Below, piece by piece: positions 26,121 through 34,085 of a stretch of DNA of 64,000 bases; position 1 is the stretch's first letter; each line of letters begins with the position of its first letter. A model generated the notes under the pieces. That model did not search any database. It was not told the origin of the DNA and saw nothing but the letters and a program-made list of their open reading frames with translations. Source of the DNA: Synergistales bacterium (lineage in GTDB: Bacteria; Synergistota; Synergistia; Synergistales; Synergistaceae); the NCBI GenBank assembly GCA_026002695.1, contig BOCB01000001.1, forward strand, positions 1 to 64,000, read 5' to 3'. The position numbers were made by a program, and so were the translations under genes.

Positions 26121-27086
26121 TCAGTAGTCCCCCTCCAATTTTACCAATTCCGGCAATGTAACGAGCCTTATACCTTTCCTGCCGGCGCCGTCGGCCGACA
26201 GGCTCCTTAAAAAAGCCACGGTCTCCGGCCTCAGATGACATATCACTATAAGACTTCCCCTTTTCTTAGCCATAGTAACGGCTATATCGAACTGCTTCGC
26301 TATCTTCGTCCTGTTTGATTCATTATCGAGAAAATGTCCGTTCTTGCGCGCGGCAAGCTCCTCTTCAAGAGCCGCTTTGTAGGCGACGCTGTTCCTCGTC
26401 GTAGAGCTGTCCAAAAAGAACAGCCCGCGCTCCGAAAGGACTTTCATAACGTGCCTCATAACAGCCCATTCCTCCGTCGCCTTCGAACCCCTGTGATTAT
26501 TCAGCCCGAATGCTCCTTCCATCGAGTCCAGCACAGGGATCATCGCGTCACGAACTTCCTTCTCGCTCATCCCTACTCCAACGTAATAATAACGGTAGTC
26601 CCCCTTAGGGCTTTTTTTGCCCGCGAACCCGTCCGGGTCAGGCAGCGCCTGCATGGGGAAATGCACGAGAAAAGGTATATCATTCTCTTTAAGCATACTC
26701 ACAGTAGCGCGGCTGTACCGTAAGTTAGGTATCACAGCCCACGTCAAGGGCAGTTTCATATCCCTGACCTCGCGCGCGAGTTCCATATTGCCCCCGCAGT
26801 CATCGAGCACTATCGCGAGAAGCGCCTTATCCCCGCGGTAAGGCGCGCGCGTTTTTACAGCGCGGCGGACGGTATTATCAGCGCTCACGCCGCCGTCGGC
26901 GGAGACTGCGCCGGATGTATAATCTATGTCGTGAGATATATCAAGTATGTCGTGAGATATATCAAGCCGCGCGTAACTGACTCCGTTTCTCTGTTCCGCC
27001 GTGTAGAAAGCGGTAACAGCGAATATCAGTCCAACGCAGAAGCCAAGCAAAGAAAGTACGGTAAGTCTGCCGATTTTTTTTGACAC
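26121..27086 (-). CDS. Divergent polysaccharide deacetylase (YibQ-like)
   Basis: A 321-residue protein with one N-terminal membrane helix (about 9-28) or signal anchor and a periplasmic NodB-like fold of the divergent polysaccharide deacetylase family (LLAIVLDDCGGN, PLTWAVIPNL, FLVHFPMQA, FGLNNHRGSKAT, FFLDSSTT). In Enterobacteria yibQ sits next to envC, and here it follows an S41 protease and an EnvC-like gene, so a cell wall remodelling role fits. A 21-base in-frame duplication gives DISHDI twice in the linker after the anchor. Confidence 0.87.
   Translation of the reverse strand: MSKKIGRLTVLSLLGFCVGLIFAVTAFYTAEQRNGVSYARLDISHDILDISHDIDYTSGAVSADGGVSADNTVRRAVKTRAPYRGDKALLAIVLDDCGGNMELAREVRDMKLPLTWAVIPNLRYSRATVSMLKENDIPFLVHFPMQALPDPDGFAGKKSPKGDYRYYYVGVGMSEKEVRDAMIPVLDSMEGAFGLNNHRGSKATEEWAVMRHVMKVLSERGLFFLDSSTTRNSVAYKAALEEELAARKNGHFLDNESNRTKIAKQFDIAVTMAKKRGSLIVICHLRPETVAFLRSLSADGAGRKGIRLVTLPELVKLEGDY
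26925..26966. repeat. Two copies of a 21-bp in-frame repeat in the yibQ-like gene
   Basis: Two adjacent perfect copies, each adding seven residues to the linker behind the membrane anchor. The unit is a multiple of three, so copy changes would not break the gene. Confidence 0.8.
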
Positions 27087-27122
27087 TTAATAGCCGCCCG
27101 CTGATTACCGCAGAACCAGCCG

Positions 27123-28316
27123 TTATTTCTTCTTGGGAGCAAGCAGAATGTTGTTCATCACGCCTATGGCTTTCTTGAGCTGAACATCCTTCGTCTTGTC
27201 GAGCATTGGAGTTCCGGCAACCTTGTAGTCCGGCAGCAATCCCTTATGATCTATTATCTTGCCCGACGGCGTCATATACCTCGCCACGGTAACATACATA
27301 CCCGAGTCATCCGGCAAATTAAAAAGAGATTGGACTGAGCCCTTGCCGTATGTTTTCATCCCGACCAGTACGCCGCGCTTCCTGTCCTGAATCGCGCCGG
27401 CAACTATCTCTGAAGCTGACGCGCTCCCTTCATTGACGAGAACGACGAGCGGCAGGGTTACGGCGTTTCCTTTATTAGCGTTGAGGACCTCCTCAAATCT
27501 GTCCGTTCTGCCCTTCATGCTGACGACGAGGCCTCCGTCAAGGAACTGCTCGGCTACGTCCACAGCCGAATCAAGCAATCCGCCGGGGTTGTTGCGCACA
27601 TCGAGTATTATACCGGCGGCCTTCTTGGATTTCGCGCCTGAGATCGCGTCGCGCAATTCACCCGCAGTCTTTTGATGGAAGTTGTTCAGCTTGATATAGG
27701 CTATTTTATTCATCATCTCGAAACGCACGGTCTTTATGTTGATTACCTCGCGCTTCATCTTGAAGGAACGCAGCTCCTTATCGCCGCTTCTGCGAACCCA
27801 CACAGTGACGCTTGAGCCTGCCGGCCCCCGGAGCATTTTAACTACTTTATCCTGATCCATGCCGAGTATAACCGTATCATTCACTTTGACTATCTCATCA
27901 AGGGGTTTGACTCCGGCCTTCTCGGCAGGAGTATCCTCTATCGGGCTTATCACAAGTATCTTGCCGTCCCTTTGTCCGACGTACATACCCAAACCGCCGT
28001 ACTCGCCCTCCATCTCCATGTTCTCCTCGTTGAGCTGCTCCGGGGCGACGAATCTCGTATACGGGTCGTCAATCGCCGCAACTAACCCCTTCATCGATCC
28101 GAAAAAGAGCTTGTCCTCGTTCAGGCCCTTGTCGCCGTCCACGAAGTAAGTTTCGAGTATCGATCGCGCCTTCCTCATGGTGAGCAAGTTAGACTGAGAA
28201 AACGGCAGCAGCTTCGACCACTCGCTCGCCCCGTCAGCCGGGAGGGACACCGCAAATACAGCAGCCAAAACGCAGCCTATGACAACACCTGACAAAATAT
28301 CCCTGACTCTTTTCAT
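27123..28316 (-). CDS. S41-family C-terminal processing protease
   Basis: A 397-residue periplasmic serine protease with an N-terminal signal or anchor, a PDZ domain (GGLGMYVGQRDG to VTVWVRRSG) and the S41 catalytic core. The nucleophile Ser is in VNEGSASASEI and the general-base Lys in KTYGKGSVQ. It is of the CtpA/Prc type. Position between EnvC-like M23 protein and YibQ-like protein mirrors clusters in many bacteria where the protease trims or regulates murein hydrolases. Confidence 0.94.
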   Translation of the reverse strand: MKRVRDILSGVVIGCVLAAVFAVSLPADGASEWSKLLPFSQSNLLTMRKARSILETYFVDGDKGLNEDKLFFGSMKGLVAAIDDPYTRFVAPEQLNEENMEMEGEYGGLGMYVGQRDGKILVISPIEDTPAEKAGVKPLDEIVKVNDTVILGMDQDKVVKMLRGPAGSSVTVWVRRSGDKELRSFKMKREVINIKTVRFEMMNKIAYIKLNNFHQKTAGELRDAISGAKSKKAAGIILDVRNNPGGLLDSAVDVAEQFLDGGLVVSMKGRTDRFEEVLNANKGNAVTLPLVVLVNEGSASASEIVAGAIQDRKRGVLVGMKTYGKGSVQSLFNLPDDSGMYVTVARYMTPSGKIIDHKGLLPDYKVAGTPMLDKTKDVQLKKAIGVMNNILLAPKKK

Positions 28317-28375
28317 TCTTTTACACTCAGCTCTCCTTCAAAAATCAAAATCTTTTATGTAAGCAGATCTTATTT

Positions 28376-28437
28376 TTACCCTTTAGGCTCCGGATAATAA
28401 ATCGGGACATTTAGGCTCCGGACAATAAATCAGCATT
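28376..28437. repeat. Dispersed repeat B, two tandem copies
   Basis: The motif TTTAGGCTCCGGATAATAAATC occurs twice in the 124-base gap upstream of the S41 gene, the second copy with C for T. Related copies are at 63011-63042 and, inverted, at 50481-50510. Confidence 0.6.
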
Positions 28438-28440
28438 TTC

Positions 28441-29649
28441 TTATCTGCCCAGGTAACCCATCGGGTCCACCGTATTGCCGTTGACGCGTACCTCGAAGTG
28501 GAGATTATTGCCCGTGGTAACACCGGTCGAACCGACACGGCCTACCTGGTCGCCCATTTTTACCTTTGCGTTCTCGTTAGTGTCTATCCCGGACAGATGC
28601 GCGTAAACCGTAGTCAGGTCCCCTCCGTGATCTATTATCACAACCTGGCCGTATCCCCTCAGCCAGCCGGTGTACAACACCTCTCCGTCAGAGGCGGCGC
28701 GCACGGGATCGCCCTTCTTTCCGGCAATATCTATGCCGGTGTGAGTTGTCTTGGTCTTAAACACCGGATGCACTCTCGTACCGTATGGACTGTTTATTGA
28801 GCCCCGCAGCGGCCAAGCCAGCTTGCCGCCCTTGTAATAAAACGGGGTTGTCTTGCCGTTATTCTGCAGCTGCAATTTCTTCTTAGCCGACAGCAATTGT
28901 TTCACCTTCTCCTGAAGCTCGCGCGACGCCCGCAGCAATTCCTCCTGCTGTGCCTCGAAGAGCGCCTTGTCCTTTCGCACTTGCTGAAGGAGCTTGTTCC
29001 TCTCCTGCGATGTCTTTTGCAAAAGGGACTTTTCTTTTTTGAGTTCCTTATCCCTGTTCTCAAGCTCGCTCCGCTGTTTCAGGAGATCGTTGTGAGCCTT
29101 GTCAAGCAGCGATTTTTGTTTATAGAGGTCTCCTATCAGAGCCTTGTCCTGATCCGCTATCTTGGCGAGCATATAGGATGTCGCGAGCGCGTCCCTCGCT
29201 CCCTCGGCCGACATGAAGAGGTTGAACTCCGTCAACCCCCCGTATTTGTACATAGCCACCACTCTGTCGCGCAGTAGATCCTTAGCGTAGTTTATGTTCT
29301 TCGACGTGCCGTTTATACGCGAGTGTATGTCGCTGATCTTCGCCGACACCTGATTCCTTTTCAGCACGGTGATGTTTATCCTCTGCTCGGCCTTGCTCAT
29401 CTCGGAGCTCAGGTTATTCAGATCCCTTATGACCTTTTTCTCCTGCTGGGCGGCTTCGTCTTTCTTCCTCTTGGCCTCGTCTATCTGGCTCTGTATCTTT
29501 TTATAACGCAGCTCCTCCGCCTTAAGCTGTTTCTCTATATCGCCCTGCGTCTGCGGGGCGGCGGCGCAAGAAACAGATACGGCGAGGCAGACTATACACA
29601 TCGCCAATATAACCGAGAATATCGCGCGCAATTTCAGCTTAGTCATCAT
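28441..29649 (-). CDS. envC: EnvC-like murein hydrolase activator, M23/LytM domain
   Basis: A 402-residue secreted protein: signal peptide ending near CAAA, a long coiled-coil region (about 40-265, rich in K/E/Q) and a C-terminal LytM domain. Zinc ligands are seen in THTGIDIA (His, Asp) and in the last motif, but that motif reads NNLHFEV where catalytic M23 proteases have HLH, so the first His is Asn. EnvC itself is a catalytically inactive LytM protein recruited by FtsEX to activate amidases, and here it directly follows ftsX with ATG/TGA overlap. This supports an activator role rather than a hydrolase. Confidence 0.9.
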   Translation of the reverse strand: MMTKLKLRAIFSVILAMCIVCLAVSVSCAAAPQTQGDIEKQLKAEELRYKKIQSQIDEAKRKKDEAAQQEKKVIRDLNNLSSEMSKAEQRINITVLKRNQVSAKISDIHSRINGTSKNINYAKDLLRDRVVAMYKYGGLTEFNLFMSAEGARDALATSYMLAKIADQDKALIGDLYKQKSLLDKAHNDLLKQRSELENRDKELKKEKSLLQKTSQERNKLLQQVRKDKALFEAQQEELLRASRELQEKVKQLLSAKKKLQLQNNGKTTPFYYKGGKLAWPLRGSINSPYGTRVHPVFKTKTTHTGIDIAGKKGDPVRAASDGEVLYTGWLRGYGQVVIIDHGGDLTTVYAHLSGIDTNENAKVKMGDQVGRVGSTGVTTGNNLHFEVRVNGNTVDPMGYLGR

Positions 29650-30539
29650 AACGGTTTTATCGCCCTTCTCGTGTACGCCTCCACGGCTATGAAGCTCGCT
29701 ATAAGGCTCACCGTAGCACCGGCGCCAACTAATATTACGCCGAGCTTCATCACCAGCGCCCCCTTTTCCAAAAACGGCAAAAACGGCAAAAGTTCCCTCA
29801 GCCTGTCGATTATGCTGTTGTAGCTGAACCAAAGCAGAACGCTCGCTCCAAAGGAACCGGCGCAGCCGAGCAGCATCCCCTGTATGACGAAAGGCAAAGC
29901 GACGAAGGTCGGAGTCGCGCCAACCATCAGCATTATACCTATTTCCTCTTCCTTTGAATATACCGCTATCCTTATCGTGTTGAACAGCACCACTGAGCTT
30001 GCGGTTATCGCAACCAGCAGAAAGGCTATGGAGAAATGTCCGGCAAAATTCGAGAACTTAGCTAACTTCTCGGCCAGCCCTCCGGCGTAAACGACGTCGA
30101 CTATCCCCTCGATGGCGGAGAGGCGTTTTGCCGCCTCCGGAACGTTTTCAGCCCTGTCCACCCATACCTCCAAACTCGCGGGCAGCGGATTGTCCCCAAG
30201 TAACGTCAGTATGCCCGACATGCCGGTCATGCGCTCCTGCAAACTTTTAAGCGCGTCATCCTTGGTTATCACCGATACCTTCGTGATATTCGGCAGCATT
30301 GTAACAGCCGGCGCGACCGCATCCGGCGACGTATCCTCGGCGAGGTATGCCTGTATGGAGAGCTCGCCCTCCAGCGCGTTCACTACATGTCTCGTATTCA
30401 TCACCAGCAGGATGCTTGCTCCGATTAGGTAGAAGACGGCGACCGCCGTGAATATAGTGAGCATGGAGAGTCCCCAGTGCCTGAAGACTAAGCGCATTGA
30501 GTCACGGAAGGCGTATTTAAGGCCGCCCATCCAGCTCAT
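29646..30539 (-). CDS. ftsX: Cell division protein FtsX
   Basis: A 297-residue membrane partner of FtsE with four helices: about 22-44, then a periplasmic domain (about 45-165), then three helices in the C-terminal half (AFLLVAITASSVVLFNTIR and following). The large periplasmic loop contacts EnvC-like activators. It overlaps ftsE by 23 bases and the EnvC-like gene by 4 bases, so all three are coupled. Confidence 0.93.
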   Translation of the reverse strand: MSWMGGLKYAFRDSMRLVFRHWGLSMLTIFTAVAVFYLIGASILLVMNTRHVVNALEGELSIQAYLAEDTSPDAVAPAVTMLPNITKVSVITKDDALKSLQERMTGMSGILTLLGDNPLPASLEVWVDRAENVPEAAKRLSAIEGIVDVVYAGGLAEKLAKFSNFAGHFSIAFLLVAITASSVVLFNTIRIAVYSKEEEIGIMLMVGATPTFVALPFVIQGMLLGCAGSFGASVLLWFSYNSIIDRLRELLPFLPFLEKGALVMKLGVILVGAGATVSLIASFIAVEAYTRRAIKPL

Positions 30540-31212
30540 ACCTCCCTAATTTCTCATCCCGCGCCACCCTGCCGGTGTGTATGGCAACAACCCTTTGGCG
30601 ATACGTGTCCACGAGGTGCTGATTGTGCGTGGCCATGATGACCGTAGTTCCGAACTCATTTATGGATATAAGCAGGTTTAATATCTCCTCGGCCATATGC
30701 AAATCCAAATTACCGGTCGGTTCGTCCGCTATGAGTATCGCCGGCGTGCCGACTATAGCGCGCGCTACAGCCACGCGCTGCTGTTCGCCGCCTGAGAGCT
30801 GAGGCGGATACCAAGCGCGCCTGTACCAGAGGCCGACCTGATCCAAGACCTCACCGGTACGTTCCTTTACTTCCCTCGGCGGAGCGCCGACTACCTCCAG
30901 CACAAACGCCACGTTCTCGAAGACGGTAAGATGAGGCAGCAGGCAGAAATCCTGAAAGACTATGCCTATGTCGCGCCTGAAATAGGAGAGATCCACCCTG
31001 CTTATCTTGCGCAAGGAAAAAGAGCCGACGGTTATCTGTCCCCTCGTCGGAGACACTTCTCTCGTTATACAGCGCAAAAGAGTTGTCTTCCCCGAGCCGG
31101 TGGGCCCGACGAGATATACGAACTCTCCTTTTGGTATCTCCAAATAAATATCTTCGAGAGCTGTTATATCAGGGTGAAATATCTTCGTCACACCCGAAAA
31201 ACGTATGTCCAT
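30517..31212 (-). CDS. ftsE: Cell division ATP-binding protein FtsE
   Basis: A 231-residue ABC ATPase. Walker A is GPTGSGKTT, the signature LSGGEQQR, Walker B ILIADEPTGNLD and the switch His in MATHN. With FtsX it transmits ATP hydrolysis across the membrane to control septal wall hydrolysis. It lies 3 bases after the transketolase-like gene, which is unusual company. Confidence 0.95.
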   Translation of the reverse strand: MDIRFSGVTKIFHPDITALEDIYLEIPKGEFVYLVGPTGSGKTTLLRCITREVSPTRGQITVGSFSLRKISRVDLSYFRRDIGIVFQDFCLLPHLTVFENVAFVLEVVGAPPREVKERTGEVLDQVGLWYRRAWYPPQLSGGEQQRVAVARAIVGTPAILIADEPTGNLDLHMAEEILNLLISINEFGTTVIMATHNQHLVDTYRQRVVAIHTGRVARDEKLGRYELDGRP

Positions 31213-31215
31213 TCC

Positions 31216-32154
31216 CTACCTCCTGCGCATAGCCCAGACCTGTATGACGTTGTGGACTATTTCCTTTCGTGTCAGGCCGTAATACTCATCTATCTCCTCA
31301 GGCAGGCCGCTCTGCCCAAACGTGTCGTTTATCGCGACCTGCCGCACCGGCACCGTATAGTTACGGCAGAGACACTCGGTGACGGCGCCGTAAAGCCCTC
31401 CCGCCGTTGCATGCTTCTCGGCCACGACACAACACCCGGTTCTCCTCGCCGAAGCGACGAGCATCCTTTCCGGAAAGGGCTTTATGCTGTAGCAGTCTAT
31501 TACCTCGGCGCTCATTCCCTGCTGGGATAAAATATTCGCCGCAATGAGCGCTTCACCGGCCATCACGCCGCATGATAATATCGTTACGCCGTCGCCATCT
31601 GTAAGGCGCCGCGCCCCTCCAACGTGAAAGTCGTCGTCCCCGGTCTCGTATATATCGCGCGCCTTCGCGCGGCTCAATCTGACGTAAGCCGGATGTCCGT
31701 CACGAACGGCATTCATAATTATAGCGTAAGCGGACGTCCAATCCGATGCCGCCATCACCCTCATGTTCGGCATCGCCCTCATCAGGGCGAAATCTTCCCA
31801 CATCTGACGAGGCGCTCCGTCCCCGTCGCAAGACGCGCTGTCATGTATAGATAATATCACTACTTTTTGATTAGGTATAGCCACCGAGGATCTTATCTGT
31901 TCATAAGAGCGGGCTATAAAGTGAGGGGCGTTCTCCGACAGGATGAACACGCGCTGTCCTTCGATAGCCATACCTGAAGCTACGGACACCGCGCTCTCCG
32001 CGGACGACGCCATGCTCAGACCGCCGAGTTTCGTAATTTCACCCATCTTCTTTTTATTGCTGAGCTCTATCAGCGCGACATCCGCCCGCTCCGCCGTTAT
32101 TTCACTCAGAGCGGCAACGGCTCCGTCATAGCTGGTGCGGCGTTCTTTACTCAT
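31216..32154 (-). CDS. Diverged transketolase, C-terminal subunit-like protein
   Basis: A 312-residue protein matching the pyrimidine-binding and C-terminal domains of split transketolases. The catalytic Glu equivalent is kept (Glu53 in SSAESAVS) and FIARSYEQIR resembles the phenylalanine-rich TPP pocket. However the motif that is normally GEDGPTHQ reads GDGAPRQ, so the conserved His is Arg116. Four-base overlap with the N-terminal subunit gene indicates a heteromer. With the partner also missing metal ligands, ordinary transketolase activity is doubtful. Confidence 0.8.
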   Translation of the reverse strand: MSKERRTSYDGAVAALSEITAERADVALIELSNKKKMGEITKLGGLSMASSAESAVSVASGMAIEGQRVFILSENAPHFIARSYEQIRSSVAIPNQKVVILSIHDSASCDGDGAPRQMWEDFALMRAMPNMRVMAASDWTSAYAIIMNAVRDGHPAYVRLSRAKARDIYETGDDDFHVGGARRLTDGDGVTILSCGVMAGEALIAANILSQQGMSAEVIDCYSIKPFPERMLVASARRTGCCVVAEKHATAGGLYGAVTECLCRNYTVPVRQVAINDTFGQSGLPEEIDEYYGLTRKEIVHNVIQVWAMRRR

Positions 32155-32954
32155 AATGTTCCGATCGACGCCGTATCCAAACGGCTGATGACTACCTCGG
32201 CGTCACCCTGCGACATTGACTTGTCCTCCTCCGAAGAGCCCAAGCTCTCCGGTTCGGTGCGAACTATTATAACCGCCGGTCTTAGTGCCGATTCTGACAA
32301 TGATGCGCTGAATGCCGCTTCCATTGATTCAAAATCGTGTCCGTTCGCGGTTATAACGCTCCAACCGAATGAGCGAAACCTGTCCGCGTATTCATCCATA
32401 CCGCCGTGAATGGAGTTGATAATTAATGTAAGCTTATCAGCGCCGAGGGAGACAGCCGCTGAAGCCGATTCCCACGCCGCGCCGTCGCTGAGTTCATTTT
32501 GCCCGATTATACAGTACACATCGGGACGCGGATCCTTCGCGGCTTTCAGCGCGAGGCACATACCGCAGGCTATGCCGAGTCCGTTCGCTCCGCCCGGCGC
32601 GTCGACGCCGGGCGTCCTTATGTCCGGATAGCCCTGCAGCATAGCGCCGAGCCTGCGGTAGCTCCAGAGCTCCTCCCTGTCGAAGAACCCACGCCTCGCG
32701 AGACAAGCGTAGAGCGCGGATACGGCTGACGCGTCATTCAGAACGAGCCTGTCCCGCGCCGCCCAATTTCTGTCCTCCGGAGATACGTTCATACGCTTCC
32801 AATAAAGACAGACCAACAGATCCACGAGCGCCAAAGACACTCCCCCGCAGTGCAGACGCGCCACGCCGGCCATCCTCACAACGTCTTTTCTGACTTCGAG
32901 GGCGATTTTTTTCAGATCACTTACTGTACGTTCACGCGCTTTACATTCATCCAT
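32151..32954 (-). CDS. Diverged transketolase, N-terminal subunit-like protein
   Basis: A 267-residue protein matching the TPP-binding half of split transketolases. The fold signature is clear (LHCGGVSLALVDLLVCLYW; GANGLGIACGMCLALK; SDGAAWESASAAVSLGADKL). The metal-binding motif normally GDGE...N is GQNE at 151-154, and the Asn about 30 residues later is Ile182, so both side chains that hold magnesium and thiamine diphosphate appear to be lost. Start is the ATG at 32954, 9 bases after GGGAG. It is embedded between csaB and ftsE. It may be a non-catalytic or repurposed protein. Confidence 0.8.
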   Translation of the reverse strand: MDECKARERTVSDLKKIALEVRKDVVRMAGVARLHCGGVSLALVDLLVCLYWKRMNVSPEDRNWAARDRLVLNDASAVSALYACLARRGFFDREELWSYRRLGAMLQGYPDIRTPGVDAPGGANGLGIACGMCLALKAAKDPRPDVYCIIGQNELSDGAAWESASAAVSLGADKLTLIINSIHGGMDEYADRFRSFGWSVITANGHDFESMEAAFSASLSESALRPAVIIVRTEPESLGSSEEDKSMSQGDAEVVISRLDTASIGTL

Positions 32955-33012
32955 AAAATCAATCTCCCGAGAAGGCTGATTTGTTGTTACGGGCGACCGA
33001 AGGCTGTCCGTG

Positions 33013-33049
33013 CCAAAGCGGCAAAATTCCATTTTGGCGCTTTAATCAA
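33013..33049. repeat. Dispersed repeat A, copy 1
   Basis: CCAAAGCGGCAAAATTCC and following bases, ending TTTAATCAA. Close relatives are at 50526-50564 and 57489-57526. CCAAAG and TTTTGG can pair around the centre. It overlaps the very end of csaB (stop at 33046). A degenerate copy of the GGGCGACC hairpin precedes it at 32991. Confidence 0.55.
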
Positions 33050-34083
33050 CACCCTCCCGAACACGCGCGAAGAGCGGCCTTGAAATCCTCCGCCGACGCG
33101 CGCCCTGCTTCATCAGCGTCAATCTTCCTTTTATCCTCAAACAGGCTCTTTGTCAATAGCTTTATTATATCATTAACTGTAATTTCATTAAAATCAGGGC
33201 ATATATCCGCGAAACGGTTGGTAAAACATTCAACCTTAGGATCATAGGGGGACATGAAAACACCAAGCCCGCGCAGTTTCGACAATATGCCGAAGTGAAG
33301 CCTCATTCCTATCGCCGCGGAAGCGTCCTCCGACGCGTCTATGAAGTCCCTTAAATCTTTAACGAGCACTGTCTCGCATTCAGGCAGCTCCCCCAATGAT
33401 ATAAAATTTCTTATTTCCGCCATATCGCCGTCCGCAAACGCAACACCGCGTATTTTGCAGCCGCCGGCCGAACAGGCGCGAGCCGCCCCGACGGCGCGAG
33501 CGGCGATACGTTTATCGGAGCATGGCCTGACGTTGAACAGCACAGTCCCGATGCCTTGACGCCCGCCGATCCGAGGAATTGAAAATCCCATGACTAAATC
33601 AGGCGTCATGGGCGGATCAAGGCCGAGGGTGGCGGAGAGCGCGCGTGACGCATCGTCCCTCACCGAAAAATACGAACATCTTTTAAGCGCGTCACGCGCG
33701 AACAGTCGAGCCGCCCTGCTCCCGAGCGGACCGACTGACTGCGCTACAGCGCAGACAGGACGCCGCATGGCGAGGGCAATTCTGATGACAGCCCAATAAT
33801 ACAAACAGGACGCCAAGCTGCTCGCGTCCTGAAATATGCCTCCGCCCGCAAATATTACACACCTCGATGATGATATTGCGGCGAACATGCCGCGCGAACC
33901 CGCCCCCCTGTCAAACGCTTTTATGCCGAGAGCTCTCTCTGACATCGCGGGATTGCCTGAAAGTATTGCTATCCTGTTTCGCTCCACCCCGCACGATACT
34001 AAACAATCTACCGCGCGCGACGCAAGCAGTTCGTCGCCAAAGTTGCCGAAGCCATAATAACCGGCGAGGAGCGCGTCAAACAA
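33046..34083 (-). CDS. csaB: Polysaccharide pyruvyl transferase CsaB
   Basis: A 345-residue member of the polysaccharide pyruvyl transferase family. N-terminal GYYGFGNFGDELLASRAV is diagnostic, followed by FAGGGIFQDASS, VAQSVGPLGS and the C-terminal IGMRLHFGILS. CsaB adds ketal-linked pyruvate to cell wall polysaccharide, the anchor for SLH-domain surface proteins. It is 2 bases after the DUF5693 gene, its usual partner. This points to a pyruvylated surface glycan. Confidence 0.92.
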   Translation of the reverse strand: MFDALLAGYYGFGNFGDELLASRAVDCLVSCGVERNRIAILSGNPAMSERALGIKAFDRGAGSRGMFAAISSSRCVIFAGGGIFQDASSLASCLYYWAVIRIALAMRRPVCAVAQSVGPLGSRAARLFARDALKRCSYFSVRDDASRALSATLGLDPPMTPDLVMGFSIPRIGGRQGIGTVLFNVRPCSDKRIAARAVGAARACSAGGCKIRGVAFADGDMAEIRNFISLGELPECETVLVKDLRDFIDASEDASAAIGMRLHFGILSKLRGLGVFMSPYDPKVECFTNRFADICPDFNEITVNDIIKLLTKSLFEDKRKIDADEAGRASAEDFKAALRACSGGC

Positions 34084-34085
34084 AC

